From Erythrobacter aureus (GTDB lineage: Bacteria > Pseudomonadota > Alphaproteobacteria > Sphingomonadales > Sphingomonadaceae): a stretch of 64,000 bases of DNA. Below are positions 55,206 to 63,819 of this stretch, in pieces (position 1 is the stretch's first letter; each line of letters starts with the position of its first letter). The stretch spans positions 350,501 through 414,500 of the forward strand of contig NZ_CP031357.1 in the NCBI RefSeq assembly GCF_003355455.1. The letters run 5' to 3'. Below the pieces are notes generated by a model, which saw only the letters and a program-made list of their open reading frames with translations, was not told the origin of the DNA and made no database searches. The translations under genes were made by a program, and so were the position numbers.

Positions 55206-56432
55206 ATGGAAAAGTTCGACGTTGTTATCGTGGGCTCCGGGCATGGGGGTGCCCAGGCCGCCATTGCACTGAGACAAAATGGTCATGAGGGGTCGATCCT
55301 CATGGTCAGCCGGGACCGCAATCCACCCTATGAGCGCCCGCCGCTCTCGAAGGAATATCTCGCCGGCGAAAAGCCCTTCGAGCGCATCCAGATACGCCCC
55401 GAACAGTTCTGGGCCGACAAGGGTATCGAGCTGCGCCTCGGCCGCAATGTCAACGAAGTCGATCCCGTCGCGCACGAACTCGCCCTGTCCGACGATACGC
55501 GCATTGCCTATCGCAAGCTCATCTGGGCCGGAGGCGGCGATGCCCGGCGCCTGTCGTGCCCGGGAAGCGATTACGCGGGCATCCACTATATCCGCACACG
55601 GCGGGACGTGGACCTGCTCAAGGAAGAGCTTGCCGCGGGGGCGAAACGCGCGGTCATTGTCGGGGCGGGCTATATCGGGCTCGAAGCGGCGGCGGTCCTG
55701 CGCAAGCTTGGCTGCGAGGTCACGGTGGTCGAAATGCTCGACCGCGTGCTGGCGCGCGTGGCCGGTCCGGAACTGTCCGATTACTATGCCGCCTACCATC
55801 GCCAGCAGGGCGTCGATCTACGTCTGTCCACCGGTGTCGAGACGATCGAGGGCGAGAATGGCCGCGTCAGCGGGGTATTGACCGACAGCGGCGAAAAGAT
55901 CGCCTGCGACGTGATCATCGCCGGTATCGGCATCGTCCCCTCGGTCGGCCCGCTGATCGCCGCCGGAGCGGCAGGCTCGAACGGGGTCGACGTCGACACT
56001 TACGGGCGCACCACGCTGGACGATATCTATGCCATCGGCGACTGCGCCAGCCACGCCAATCCCTATGCGGAAAACAAGGTCATCCGCCTCGAATCGGTGC
56101 AGAATGCCAACGACATGGCAAGCTGCGCGGTCAAGGCGATCATGGGCGACAAGCAGGATTACGATGCGGTGCCGTGGTTCTGGTCGAACCAGTACGATCT
56201 GAAGCTGCAGACGGTGGGTATCGCAACCGGATATGATGCGACTGTGTTGCGCGGCGATCCGGAAGCGAAGAAATTCAGCGTAATCTATTTGAAGGAAGGC
56301 CAGGTAATCGCGCTCGACTGTGTGAACAGCGTCAAGGACTACGTTCAGGGTCGCAAGCTCGTGGTGGACCGCGCCGAGATCGATCCCGGTTTGCTGGCCG
56401 ACAGCGACATCCCGCTCAAGGAGATGCGCTAA
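55206..56432 (+). CDS. NAD(P)H-ferredoxin reductase family FAD oxidoreductase
   Basis: A 408-residue rubredoxin/ferredoxin reductase-like flavoprotein. FAD site VVIVGSGHGGAQAAIALRQ, then RPPLSKEYLAGE; NAD(P)H site AVIVGAGYIGLEAAAVLRKLG (~154); TTLDDIYAIGDCA (~270) and the terminal reductase domain. This class passes electrons from NADH to ferredoxins that serve P450s; a CYP153 gene lies 3.4 kb downstream. ATG 55206 is preferred to GTG 55200. Ends in a 17-bp convergent overlap with queG. Confidence 0.92.
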   Translation: MEKFDVVIVGSGHGGAQAAIALRQNGHEGSILMVSRDRNPPYERPPLSKEYLAGEKPFERIQIRPEQFWADKGIELRLGRNVNEVDPVAHELALSDDTRIAYRKLIWAGGGDARRLSCPGSDYAGIHYIRTRRDVDLLKEELAAGAKRAVIVGAGYIGLEAAAVLRKLGCEVTVVEMLDRVLARVAGPELSDYYAAYHRQQGVDLRLSTGVETIEGENGRVSGVLTDSGEKIACDVIIAGIGIVPSVGPLIAAGAAGSNGVDVDTYGRTTLDDIYAIGDCASHANPYAENKVIRLESVQNANDMASCAVKAIMGDKQDYDAVPWFWSNQYDLKLQTVGIATGYDATVLRGDPEAKKFSVIYLKEGQVIALDCVNSVKDYVQGRKLVVDRAEIDPGLLADSDIPLKEMR

Positions 56433-57465
56433 GCCGGGCCAGCGCCCAAGCAGCCGCTTCGGCGACCGTGGGATCATCGTCGGAACGCAGGCGGGCTACA
56501 AATGGTTTTAGCGCGGCGGAACCGCTGTTCCCGGCCGCATAGAGGCAGTTGCGGACGAAACGGTCACGCCCGATCCGCTTGATCGGCGAACCGGAAAAGA
56601 ACTGGCGAAAACCCGCATCGTCGAATTGCAGGAATGTGGCGAGGTCGGGTGCGAGCAATTCGTCGCGCGGGGCAAGCTTGGCGTGCCGGTGGGCCGTTTC
56701 GGAAAATTTGTTCCACGGACAAACCGCCAGGCAATCGTCGCAGCCATAGATCCGATTCCCCAGGGCAGCGCGGAATTCTTCCGGGATGGGTCCCTTGTGC
56801 TCGATCGTGAGGTAGGAAATGCAGCGCCGCGCATCGAGCCGGTAGGGCGACGGAAAAGCATCGGTGGGACAGGCGTCCTGGCAGGCGCGGCACGATCCGC
56901 ACCGGTCCGTGCCCGGCGCATCGGGCGAAAATTCGAGCGTCGAATAGATGGCTCCCAGGAAAAGCCAGCTCCCATGTTCGCGGCTCACCAGATTGGTATG
57001 CTTTCCCTGCCAGCCGATCCCGGCCGCTTCGCCCAGCGGTTTTTCCATCACCGGCGCGGTATCGACGAACACTTTCAGCTCGCTGTTCGGCGCGCGTTCG
57101 ATCAGCCATCGGGCAAGGGCCTTGAGCGCCTTCTTGACCACATCGTGATAATCCCGCCCATGCGCATAGACCGAAATGCGCGCTTTCTCGCTATCGCGTG
57201 CCAACGCCAGCGGATCGACATCGGGCGCATAGCTCATGCCGAGCGCAAGTACGCTCTTCGCATCGGGCCATAGACCCTGCGGCGAGGCCCGCTGCTGCTT
57301 CCGGTCCTCCATCCATTGCATCGAGCCGTGGCGGCCATGGCCGAGAAATTCCTCCAGCCGCGCGGCACGGCGCGGATCGGGCGCGGCGGACGCAAAGCCA
57401 CAGGCGGCGAAACCCAGCCTTCGGGCCTCCCCGCGCAAATCGGCCTGCAACTCGGCATTAACCAC
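56416..57465 (-). CDS. queG: Epoxyqueuosine reductase
   Basis: A 349-residue cobalamin- and Fe-S-dependent enzyme catalysing the last step of queuosine synthesis in tRNA. Two 4Fe-4S motifs are seen: CGSCRACQDACP (~190) and GCDDCLAVCPWNKF (~240). DTAPVMEKPLGEAAGIGWQG is the QueG family signature. C-terminal HEAT-like end (ALKPFVARLRSDDDPTVAEAA). GTG start at 57465. Confidence 0.95.
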   Translation of the reverse strand: MVNAELQADLRGEARRLGFAACGFASAAPDPRRAARLEEFLGHGRHGSMQWMEDRKQQRASPQGLWPDAKSVLALGMSYAPDVDPLALARDSEKARISVYAHGRDYHDVVKKALKALARWLIERAPNSELKVFVDTAPVMEKPLGEAAGIGWQGKHTNLVSREHGSWLFLGAIYSTLEFSPDAPGTDRCGSCRACQDACPTDAFPSPYRLDARRCISYLTIEHKGPIPEEFRAALGNRIYGCDDCLAVCPWNKFSETAHRHAKLAPRDELLAPDLATFLQFDDAGFRQFFSGSPIKRIGRDRFVRNCLYAAGNSGSAALKPFVARLRSDDDPTVAEAAAWALARLSASP

Positions 57466-57531
57466 GCTTGCGTGTGCTCCCGTTCACTGCCAGCCATTAG
57501 TCATGCGCCCATGCTTACCGAAACAGGCACG

Positions 57532-58512
57532 ATGACGCGACTCTCCCCTGCCGGATCTCGCCCGCTCGCTATCGAGGCACAGGGCCTGGTCAAGCGGTTC
57601 GACGGCATTCTGGCGGTGGACGGGGTGGATATCGCCGTGCCCGAAGGCGCGATCTACGGCATTCTCGGCCCCAATGGCGCGGGCAAGACCACCACATTGC
57701 GCATGTTGCTGGGCATTATCGATCCCGACGAAGGGGTGCGCCGCATCTTCGGCAAGGACCGCCCGCACGAGGTCGCGAAACTGATCGGCTATCTGCCCGA
57801 GGAGCGCGGGCTGTATCCGGCGATGAAATGCGACGAGGCAATCGCCTTCATGGGCGCGTTGCGGGGGCTGCCGCTCGACGAAGGCAGGGCGCGCGGGCGC
57901 GAACTGCTCGAACGCCACGGGCTGGGCCACGCGATCGACCGGCAGATCCGTCAGCTTTCGAAGGGAATGGCGCAGACCGTGCAATTGCTCGGCACGCTCG
58001 TCCATCGCCCCCGCCTGGTGGTGTTCGACGAACCCTTCAGCGGTCTCGACGCGATCAACCAGGGCAAGCTGGAAGTCACGATCCGCGAATTGGCGCGAGA
58101 TGGCGTGACCGTGATCTTTTCGACCCATGTCATCCATCATGCCGAACGGCTGTGCGATGAAGTGGCGATCATTGCCGCGGGCAAGGTGCCCTATGCCGGA
58201 TCGGTCGACGCCGCGCGCGATCGCATTCCCGCGCAGGTCAGGCTGGAAACCCGCGCCAGCGAAGGGGCCTGGCGAGCGGCGCTTCCCGATGACGCACGTC
58301 ACGACCGCAGAGGCGACGAAAGCCATTTCTGGCATTTCCCCGTACCCGAGACCGGGATCGAGGCCATGCTCAAGCAATTGATCGACGGCCATGCAGGTAT
58401 TCTGTTGCTGTCGATCGAGCGCGCCGGGTTGCACGACGCCTTCGTCGAGATCGCCGGAGAAGCCGCGGCGCGCGCGCTGAAACAGGACGCTGCGGCGGGA
58501 GAAAGCCGTTGA
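57532..58512 (+). CDS. ABC transporter ATP-binding protein (NatA-like)
   Basis: A 326-residue ATPase. Walker A GPNGAGKTT (~46), signature region LSKGMAQTVQL, Walker B LVVFDEPFSGLD, H-loop STHVIHHAE. The LSKGM form and C-terminal ~100-residue extension are typical of the NatA/exporter class. ATG 57532 is used; 57511 is possible. Coupled to the permease by a TTGA overlap at 58509-58512. Confidence 0.92.
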   Translation: MTRLSPAGSRPLAIEAQGLVKRFDGILAVDGVDIAVPEGAIYGILGPNGAGKTTTLRMLLGIIDPDEGVRRIFGKDRPHEVAKLIGYLPEERGLYPAMKCDEAIAFMGALRGLPLDEGRARGRELLERHGLGHAIDRQIRQLSKGMAQTVQLLGTLVHRPRLVVFDEPFSGLDAINQGKLEVTIRELARDGVTVIFSTHVIHHAERLCDEVAIIAAGKVPYAGSVDAARDRIPAQVRLETRASEGAWRAALPDDARHDRRGDESHFWHFPVPETGIEAMLKQLIDGHAGILLLSIERAGLHDAFVEIAGEAAARALKQDAAAGESR

Positions 58513-59747
58513 ACGACACGACCCGCCTGTCACGCTTAGAAGCCGCCCGCGTCGTCGCGCGGCGCGATTTCCGCGCCATCCTGTTTAGCCGTGCCTTCCT
58601 GTTCTTCCTGCTCGGCCCGCTGTTCCCTATCGGGATCGGTGTGCTTGCCGGAGGGATTGGCGGACAGGTGCAACGGGATGCGAATACGCGGCTGGTGGCC
58701 GTGGCGATGGCGGAGGCGGATGCCACCGCAATGGTCGAGGCGCGCGCCCGGCTGTCTCCAAGGGTCGGCACCGCTCTGCCCGATCTGGAGGCGACGACCA
58801 GCACGGCCCGCCCGAGCGAGATTCTGCGCGAGCCCGGCAAGAATTACAGCGCGGTGGTAAGCGGTACGCTAAATGCGCCGGAGATCACCGCCCCGCCACA
58901 AGCGATCGCCTATTGGAGCGGGCCGATATCGATGATCGCCGCCCAAGCGGGCGCTCGAGACATCCCCGCCTATCCCGAAGTAACCGCACGTCCGGTCGCG
59001 ACCAGCACCGCTGCCGTCAGGACCGACCGCATTCGCACCGCCCAGGCGGGACAACTGCTGTTGTTCCTGCTGATGATGCTGCTCGCGGGCATGGTGCTGT
59101 CCAATCTGGTCGAGGAAAAGGCCAACAAGGTCATCGAGGTGCTCGCTGCGGCGATTCCCATGGATGCGGTGTTCCTCGGCAAGCTGGTGGCCATGCTCGG
59201 CGTGAGTTTCGTAGGCATTGCCGTATGGGCCATGTTCGGCGGAGCGATCGCGTTGCTCGCGGGCGAAGCCTTGCCACGATTGCCCGAACCGGCGCTGGGC
59301 TGGCCCCTCTTTGTCACCCTCGGCATCGCCTATTTCGCGATGGGATACCTCCTGCTGGGCTCACTCTTTCTCACGATCGGCGGAATGGCGGCAACCGTGC
59401 GCGAGGTGCAGACACTATCGATGCCGGTGACGATGGCGCAATTGCTGGTGTTCTTCCTCGCGGCATCCTCGATCACGCGACCCGGATCGCCAATGGAGCT
59501 GTTTTCGGCGGTGTTCCCGCTGTCCTCGCCCTTCGCCATGCTCGCCCGCGCGGCCCAGTCGGACGCGCTCTGGCCGCATGCGCTCGCGCTGGCATGGCAG
59601 GCGCTCTGCGTCCTTCTTTTCGTTCGCTTCGGCGCGCTGATCTTCCGCCGCCGGGTGATGAAATCCGGCAAGGGCGGGCGAGCGGTCAAAGGGCATGTCG
59701 ACGGGACCACGCCCGCCCGACCGGTCGGGCCACAGCGCACAGGATGA
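58509..59747 (+). CDS. ABC transporter permease (NatB/ABC-2 type)
   Basis: A 412-residue permease with TTG start. One N-terminal helix (FLFFLLGPLFPIGIGVLAGG), a large extracytoplasmic loop (~45-175), and about five C-terminal helices preceded by SNLVEEKANKVIEVLAAAIPMDAVFLGK, the ABC-2/NatB hallmark. Substrate unknown: sodium, drugs or lipids are family possibilities. Confidence 0.92.
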   Translation: MNDTTRLSRLEAARVVARRDFRAILFSRAFLFFLLGPLFPIGIGVLAGGIGGQVQRDANTRLVAVAMAEADATAMVEARARLSPRVGTALPDLEATTSTARPSEILREPGKNYSAVVSGTLNAPEITAPPQAIAYWSGPISMIAAQAGARDIPAYPEVTARPVATSTAAVRTDRIRTAQAGQLLLFLLMMLLAGMVLSNLVEEKANKVIEVLAAAIPMDAVFLGKLVAMLGVSFVGIAVWAMFGGAIALLAGEALPRLPEPALGWPLFVTLGIAYFAMGYLLLGSLFLTIGGMAATVREVQTLSMPVTMAQLLVFFLAASSITRPGSPMELFSAVFPLSSPFAMLARAAQSDALWPHALALAWQALCVLLFVRFGALIFRRRVMKSGKGGRAVKGHVDGTTPARPVGPQRTG

Positions 59748-59869
59748 GCGATTCGCCCCGTTTTGAGTGGCGATTTGCAACGCACTATTGACTCGCCTGT
59801 AAGTTAGGGCAGGATGGATGTCGAGGAGAGAGCGACCGAATGGAGTCGCTCCCACGAGGAGAGAGACAT

Positions 59870-61210
59870 ATGGCCACCGCCGCAATCGAACGCCCCCAAT
59901 GCCGGACTTCGCCGACTGCATACGAGGCGCTGAAGAAGCATTTCGAAGAGCACCCCGAGCATAAGCTCGACCATCCGCACAAATGGGATGTCAGCCGCAG
60001 CGATATCTACGCCGATAACACCTGGCAGCCCATTTTCCGGGAAATGCGCGAAGCGGGGCCGCTGCACTATATCCCCGAAAGTCCGTTCGGCCCTTATTGG
60101 GCGGTGGTCAGCCACAAGGCGATCCAGCATATCGAGGCGCTGCCCGATGTCTTCTCCTCGAGCTGGGAATATGGCGGCATAACCATCCTCAACCGCCTGA
60201 CCGACGAAGAGCTGGCCGAAGCAGGCATCGAGGAACGCCGCGAATTGCCCATGTTCATCGCCATGGACCGCCCGCAGCACACCGGCCAGCGGCGCACCGT
60301 CGCCCCCAAGTTCACGCCCAGCGGCATGGCCGAAATGGAAGGCGAGATTCGCCAGCGCACCGGCGAATTGCTCGATTCGCTGCCGCGCGGCGAGGTGTTC
60401 GACTGGGTCGACAAGGTGTCGATCGAACTCACCACCGGCATGCTCGCGATCCTGTTCGGCTTCCCCTGGGAAGACCGCCGCCTGCTGACCTTCTGGTCCG
60501 ATTGGTCGGGCGATACCGAGCTTGCCACGGTCCGCGATCTGGATGAAATGCGCTGGGGCTTCCTCAACGAGATGGCGGCCTATTTCCAGTCGCTTTGGAT
60601 CGAGCGCACGCAGGACAAGGAACCCGGCGACGATCTCATCTCGATGATGATCCACTCCGAAGCGATGAACCAGATGAGCCCGGAAGAATTCATGGGCAAT
60701 CTGATCCTGCTGATCGTGGGCGGCAACGACACCACGCGCAATTCCATGAGCGGCATTATCTATCAGCTCGACAAGAATCCGGACCAGCGCGATCTGTTCG
60801 AGCAAAAGCCCGACCTCATTCCCAATGCGGTGCAGGAAATCCTGCGCATGCAGACCCCGCTGGCGCATATGCGCCGGACCTGCACCGAAGACACCGAGGT
60901 GTTCGGGCAGACCATCAAAAAAGGCGACAAGGTCGTTCTCTGGTATATCTCCGCCAACCGCGACGAGGAAGTGTTCGACAATCCCGACAAGCTGGACATC
61001 ACGCGCGAGAACGCACGGCGCCATATCGCCTTCGGCTACGGCATTCATCGCTGTGTCGGTGCGCGTCTGGCCGAACTCCAGCTCCGGGTTCTGCTCGAGG
61101 AAATCCACAAACGCCGCATGCGCGTGAAAGTGGTGGGCGATGTCGAGCGGGTGCGGGCGAATTTCGTTCATGGCTTCCGCAAGCTCGAAGTGAAAATCGA
61201 AGAGTTCTGA
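59870..61210 (+). CDS. Cytochrome P450, CYP153 family (alkane/fatty-acid terminal hydroxylase)
   Basis: A 446-residue soluble P450. Start ATG 59870 follows GAGGAGAG. Family-specific pieces resemble CYP153: DNTWQPIFREMREAGPLHYI, FGPYWAVVSHK, LPMFIAMDRPQH, FDWVDKVSIELTTGMLA, I-helix LIVGGNDTTRNSMSG, EILRMQTPLAHMRRT and heme ligand Cys395 in FGYGIHRCVGARLAELQLR. CYP153 enzymes hydroxylate the terminal carbon of alkanes or fatty acids, using a ferredoxin and a ferredoxin reductase. A matching reductase is at 55206-56432; no ferredoxin gene is in the window. Confidence 0.93.
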   Translation: MATAAIERPQCRTSPTAYEALKKHFEEHPEHKLDHPHKWDVSRSDIYADNTWQPIFREMREAGPLHYIPESPFGPYWAVVSHKAIQHIEALPDVFSSSWEYGGITILNRLTDEELAEAGIEERRELPMFIAMDRPQHTGQRRTVAPKFTPSGMAEMEGEIRQRTGELLDSLPRGEVFDWVDKVSIELTTGMLAILFGFPWEDRRLLTFWSDWSGDTELATVRDLDEMRWGFLNEMAAYFQSLWIERTQDKEPGDDLISMMIHSEAMNQMSPEEFMGNLILLIVGGNDTTRNSMSGIIYQLDKNPDQRDLFEQKPDLIPNAVQEILRMQTPLAHMRRTCTEDTEVFGQTIKKGDKVVLWYISANRDEEVFDNPDKLDITRENARRHIAFGYGIHRCVGARLAELQLRVLLEEIHKRRMRVKVVGDVERVRANFVHGFRKLEVKIEEF

Positions 61211-61278
61211 TACCGGCCCCGTAACCAACGGGCTGGTTCAAGCGTAGGTTCAGACGTGGGGCGCCAAGGTCCCACGTC

Positions 61279-61791
61279 ATGAACCGGCGCATTATGACCG
61301 ATACCTCTATCGACCGCCGCCGCCTGCTCGGCTGGATCGGCGCATCTGCCAGCTTCGTGGCGCTGACCGCCTGCGGCTCGAGCCATGCCGAGGCGAAGGA
61401 TTTTCCGGTGACACTGTCGGAAGCACAGTGGCGAAAGCGGCTCAGCAAGCAGGAATTCTACATTCTGCGTCAGGCCGGGACCGAGCGACCCTATTCCTCA
61501 CCGCTCAATGACGAGAAACGCGCCGGCACCTTCGTCTGCGCCGGCTGCGGCAATGCCCTCTACAGTTCGAAAACAAAATATGATTCGCGCACCGGCTGGC
61601 CGAGCTTCTGGCGGGCGATCGACAAGAGCGCGGTCGGCACCAGCACCGATTACAAGATCGGCTATCCGCGTACCGAAGTGCACTGCGCGGATTGTGGCGG
61701 TCATCTTGGCCATATCTTCAGCGATGGCCCCAAGCCGACCGGCAAGCGTCATTGCATAAACGGCGTGGCGCTCGATTTCAGACCGGCCTGA
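61279..61791 (+). CDS. msrB: Peptide-methionine (R)-S-oxide reductase with Tat-like lipoprotein signal
   Basis: A 170-residue MsrB repairing methionine-R-sulfoxide. Zinc-binding CAGC and CADC pairs frame the domain, and the catalytic Cys is in RHCINGVALDF near the end. The N-terminus carries DRRRLLGWIG (twin arginine) and then FVALTAC, a lipobox, so the protein is probably exported and lipidated, unlike cytosolic MsrB. ATG 61279 or 61294 are both possible. Confidence 0.93.
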   Translation: MNRRIMTDTSIDRRRLLGWIGASASFVALTACGSSHAEAKDFPVTLSEAQWRKRLSKQEFYILRQAGTERPYSSPLNDEKRAGTFVCAGCGNALYSSKTKYDSRTGWPSFWRAIDKSAVGTSTDYKIGYPRTEVHCADCGGHLGHIFSDGPKPTGKRHCINGVALDFRPA

Positions 61792-61883
61792 CATGCGGGT
61801 CGAGAGCGAGAATCCGGGCAGCCGCTTGCCGGGCTAAACCTGCGGGCAGCCTTCATCCGGCCGTGTCATCCCGGGGGCCGAGC

Positions 61884-62495
61884 CTAGGACGGATCGTTCT
61901 GGAACAGGACGGGGCACTGCACCTGGGCGGCAAATATGGCGAATTCGCGCAAGGAGAAGGTGTCCTCGAAGACGAGGCCATAATTGCTGTCCTTGCGCCA
62001 GCGGACCTTGCAGCGAATGTCGGGCAGCTGTTCGCAACTGATCGTCACGCGTTGATCGATGGCGAACACGGCGTCGCATTCGATCCGCGCGCCCTGCTGC
62101 GAGATGTTGAGCGTAACGGCCTCCGCGCTGCCGGTGAGCGCGCTTACCTTGAGCGGGAGCGTGATGTTGAGGCGAAGTTGTCGCTTGGGATAGTGCCAGT
62201 CTTCATGGATCAACCGCTCGACGACAATGGGCCGGTCGAATTTATAGCTGGCTTCGCACCCTTCGCCGCGGACGAGCTGCAGTTCGTAGCTCTCGCCATT
62301 TTGCAGTTCGAGCGCGACGGTCTTGTCCGTCGGTAGCGGATGAAACGTGCGCACGGACACGCCGGTGGCCGAGACATCGCGGATTACGCAGACGAATTCG
62401 CCTTGGCCGCAGACCAGCTTCGCCGCCCGGATGAGCGAGGTAAAGCGCGGCGCTCCACGCTGGTCGCCAGGGGGCGCAGAATTCTCTTCGTTCAT
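61884..62495 (-). CDS. PilZ-domain protein, apparently with two PilZ-like halves
   Basis: A 203-residue protein. The first half has RGAPRFTSLIRAAKL and CVIRDVSATGVSVRT; the second has KRQLRLNITLPLKV and TLNISQQGARIEC, both fitting the PilZ pattern of an Arg-containing motif followed by D/NxSxxG. PilZ domains bind cyclic di-GMP; the second copy may be degenerate. It probably links c-di-GMP to motility or surface polymers. Confidence 0.82.
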   Translation of the reverse strand: MNEENSAPPGDQRGAPRFTSLIRAAKLVCGQGEFVCVIRDVSATGVSVRTFHPLPTDKTVALELQNGESYELQLVRGEGCEASYKFDRPIVVERLIHEDWHYPKRQLRLNITLPLKVSALTGSAEAVTLNISQQGARIECDAVFAIDQRVTISCEQLPDIRCKVRWRKDSNYGLVFEDTFSLREFAIFAAQVQCPVLFQNDPS

Positions 62496-62665
62496 GGCGA
62501 GCCCGCTAGTATACTCCATCGCCCTGCGCATTCCTCACAATAACTGGCTTCGCATTTGCCGCCAAGTGTATCCTGCCCAAGTTCTCTTCGAGCCTGGCTA
62601 ATAGACCAATAGGGGTTAATGCCTAGAAAACCGGTTGAGACTACATGCTGATAACAGGGAATGCT

Positions 62666-62751
62666 TGGTGCGGGTGGTGGGACTCGAACCCACACGATCA
62701 CAAGATCAGGGGATTTTAAGTCCCCGGCGTCTACCATTCCGCCACACCCGC
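62666..62751 (-). tRNA. tRNA-Leu (anticodon UAA)
   Basis: The minus strand folds as a class II tRNA: acceptor GCGGGTG/CACCCGC, D-arm with TGGTAGACGC, anticodon loop CTTAAAA within GGGGA/TCCCC stem (anticodon TAA), a long variable arm, T-arm with GGTTCGAGTCC, and an encoded discriminator A plus CCA. It is the substrate class of the leuS product in this window. Confidence 0.96.
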
Positions 62752-62824
62752 CGGCGCCGAGCCGCCCTAATCGCTGCCCGGCGCGGGAGCAACGTCCTAT
62801 CGCATTCTCGTTGTCTTGGGGCGC

Positions 62825-63106
62825 TTAGCCTTCGTTGAGGCGCTTGCGAATGTCCTTGCCCGGCTTGAAATAAGGCACGCGCTTGGCCGGTACATCGACC
62901 GTTTCGCCGGTACGCGGATTGCGGCCCTTGCGCGCTTCGCGCTCGCGGGTGGAAAACGCTCCGAACCCGCGCAATTCGACCCGGCCGCCTTCGGTCAGGC
63001 GCTGGGCTATTTCCTCGAAGAAAATATCGACGACCTGTTCAACCTCTTCGGCGCGCAGCTCGGGATTGTCCTGTGCGAGGGCGGAAAGAAGTTCGGATCG
63101 GATCAT
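62825..63106 (-). CDS. ihfB: Integration host factor, beta subunit
   Basis: A 93-residue DNA-bending protein of the HU/IHF family. MIRSELLSALAQDNPELRAE and RVELRGFGAFSTREREAR match IHF-beta; the intercalating Pro lies in GRNPRTGETV. It partners IhfA (elsewhere) to bend DNA in transcription and recombination. Start ATG 63106. Confidence 0.96.
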   Translation of the reverse strand: MIRSELLSALAQDNPELRAEEVEQVVDIFFEEIAQRLTEGGRVELRGFGAFSTREREARKGRNPRTGETVDVPAKRVPYFKPGKDIRKRLNEG

Positions 63107-63258
63107 CTGGCGTCTCCCGGCCGATACGGCCGCAACAATTCGTTCACACGATGCGCCCCTGAAGGAATTGTGCTTTTGCACTCGATTCCAGCGAGATGCC
63201 TTGTGACAGAAGCCACCGGCGCCCGCAAGTTCATGATTGTATATTTTCGCCATCGCCG

Positions 63259-63600
63259 TCAGGCTTCGGCGAGCAGTTCCCTCGCCGAAACGCCAAGGCG
63301 ATCCATCCGTGCCCGGATTTCGGGCCATTCCTCCGACAAAAAAGCCTCGCGTTCGGACTGGCGCAGACGATCGGCGGCGCCGCTCACGACATACATGCCT
63401 ACGCCGCGCTGGACTTCGACGAGGCCATCGTTCTGGAATTGTTGGTAGGCCTTGGCCACCGTCAGCGGGTTGGCGCCCTGTTCCGCCGCCAGTGCGCGTA
63501 CGGAAGGAAGCATTTCGCCCTCGGCATAGCGGCCATCGATAATCGCAGCCGCGATCATGTCTCGCAGCTTGAGATAGACCGGCTTGGACTGGTTGGACAT
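63259..63600 (-). CDS. GntR-family regulator, short YtrA-like
   Basis: A 113-residue regulator made of the winged-helix domain (KLRDMIAAAIIDGRYAEGEM; LPSVRALAAEQGANPLTVAKAYQQF; VEVQRGVGMYVVSG) and a short C-terminal dimer helix. Lacking a ligand domain, it fits the YtrA group, which often represses nearby transport genes. It diverges from the POT transporter. Confidence 0.92.
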   Translation of the reverse strand: MSNQSKPVYLKLRDMIAAAIIDGRYAEGEMLPSVRALAAEQGANPLTVAKAYQQFQNDGLVEVQRGVGMYVVSGAADRLRQSEREAFLSEEWPEIRARMDRLGVSARELLAEA

Positions 63601-63819
63601 AACAATTCCCCGACGACAGACTGCTACAGTGACATAATACAGCGCGGCGCACAAGGTTCCCTTCCGAGAGCGTTCCCGCCCGCTGTCGGCCCGTGCAGAC
63701 AGTCACGAGTGTAACTAATGCTTCACATGAGGCGCGAAAACGTTACGGTACGTGCTTCTTTTGGGGAGGGTCGGCGTGGTCGCGCGACTCCGGATAGAAA
63801 TAAGGGACACCGGAATCAT

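Noticed and set aside
51719..55264. 1181-codon open frame antisense to NAD-glutamate dehydrogenase
   Set aside because: Its composition is that of a GC-rich shadow frame; the plus-strand gene has full family motifs throughout.
62666..62751. tRNA-Leu as an integration (att) site
   Set aside because: No integrase, no repeated tRNA 3' end and no foreign-looking block next to it in the window.
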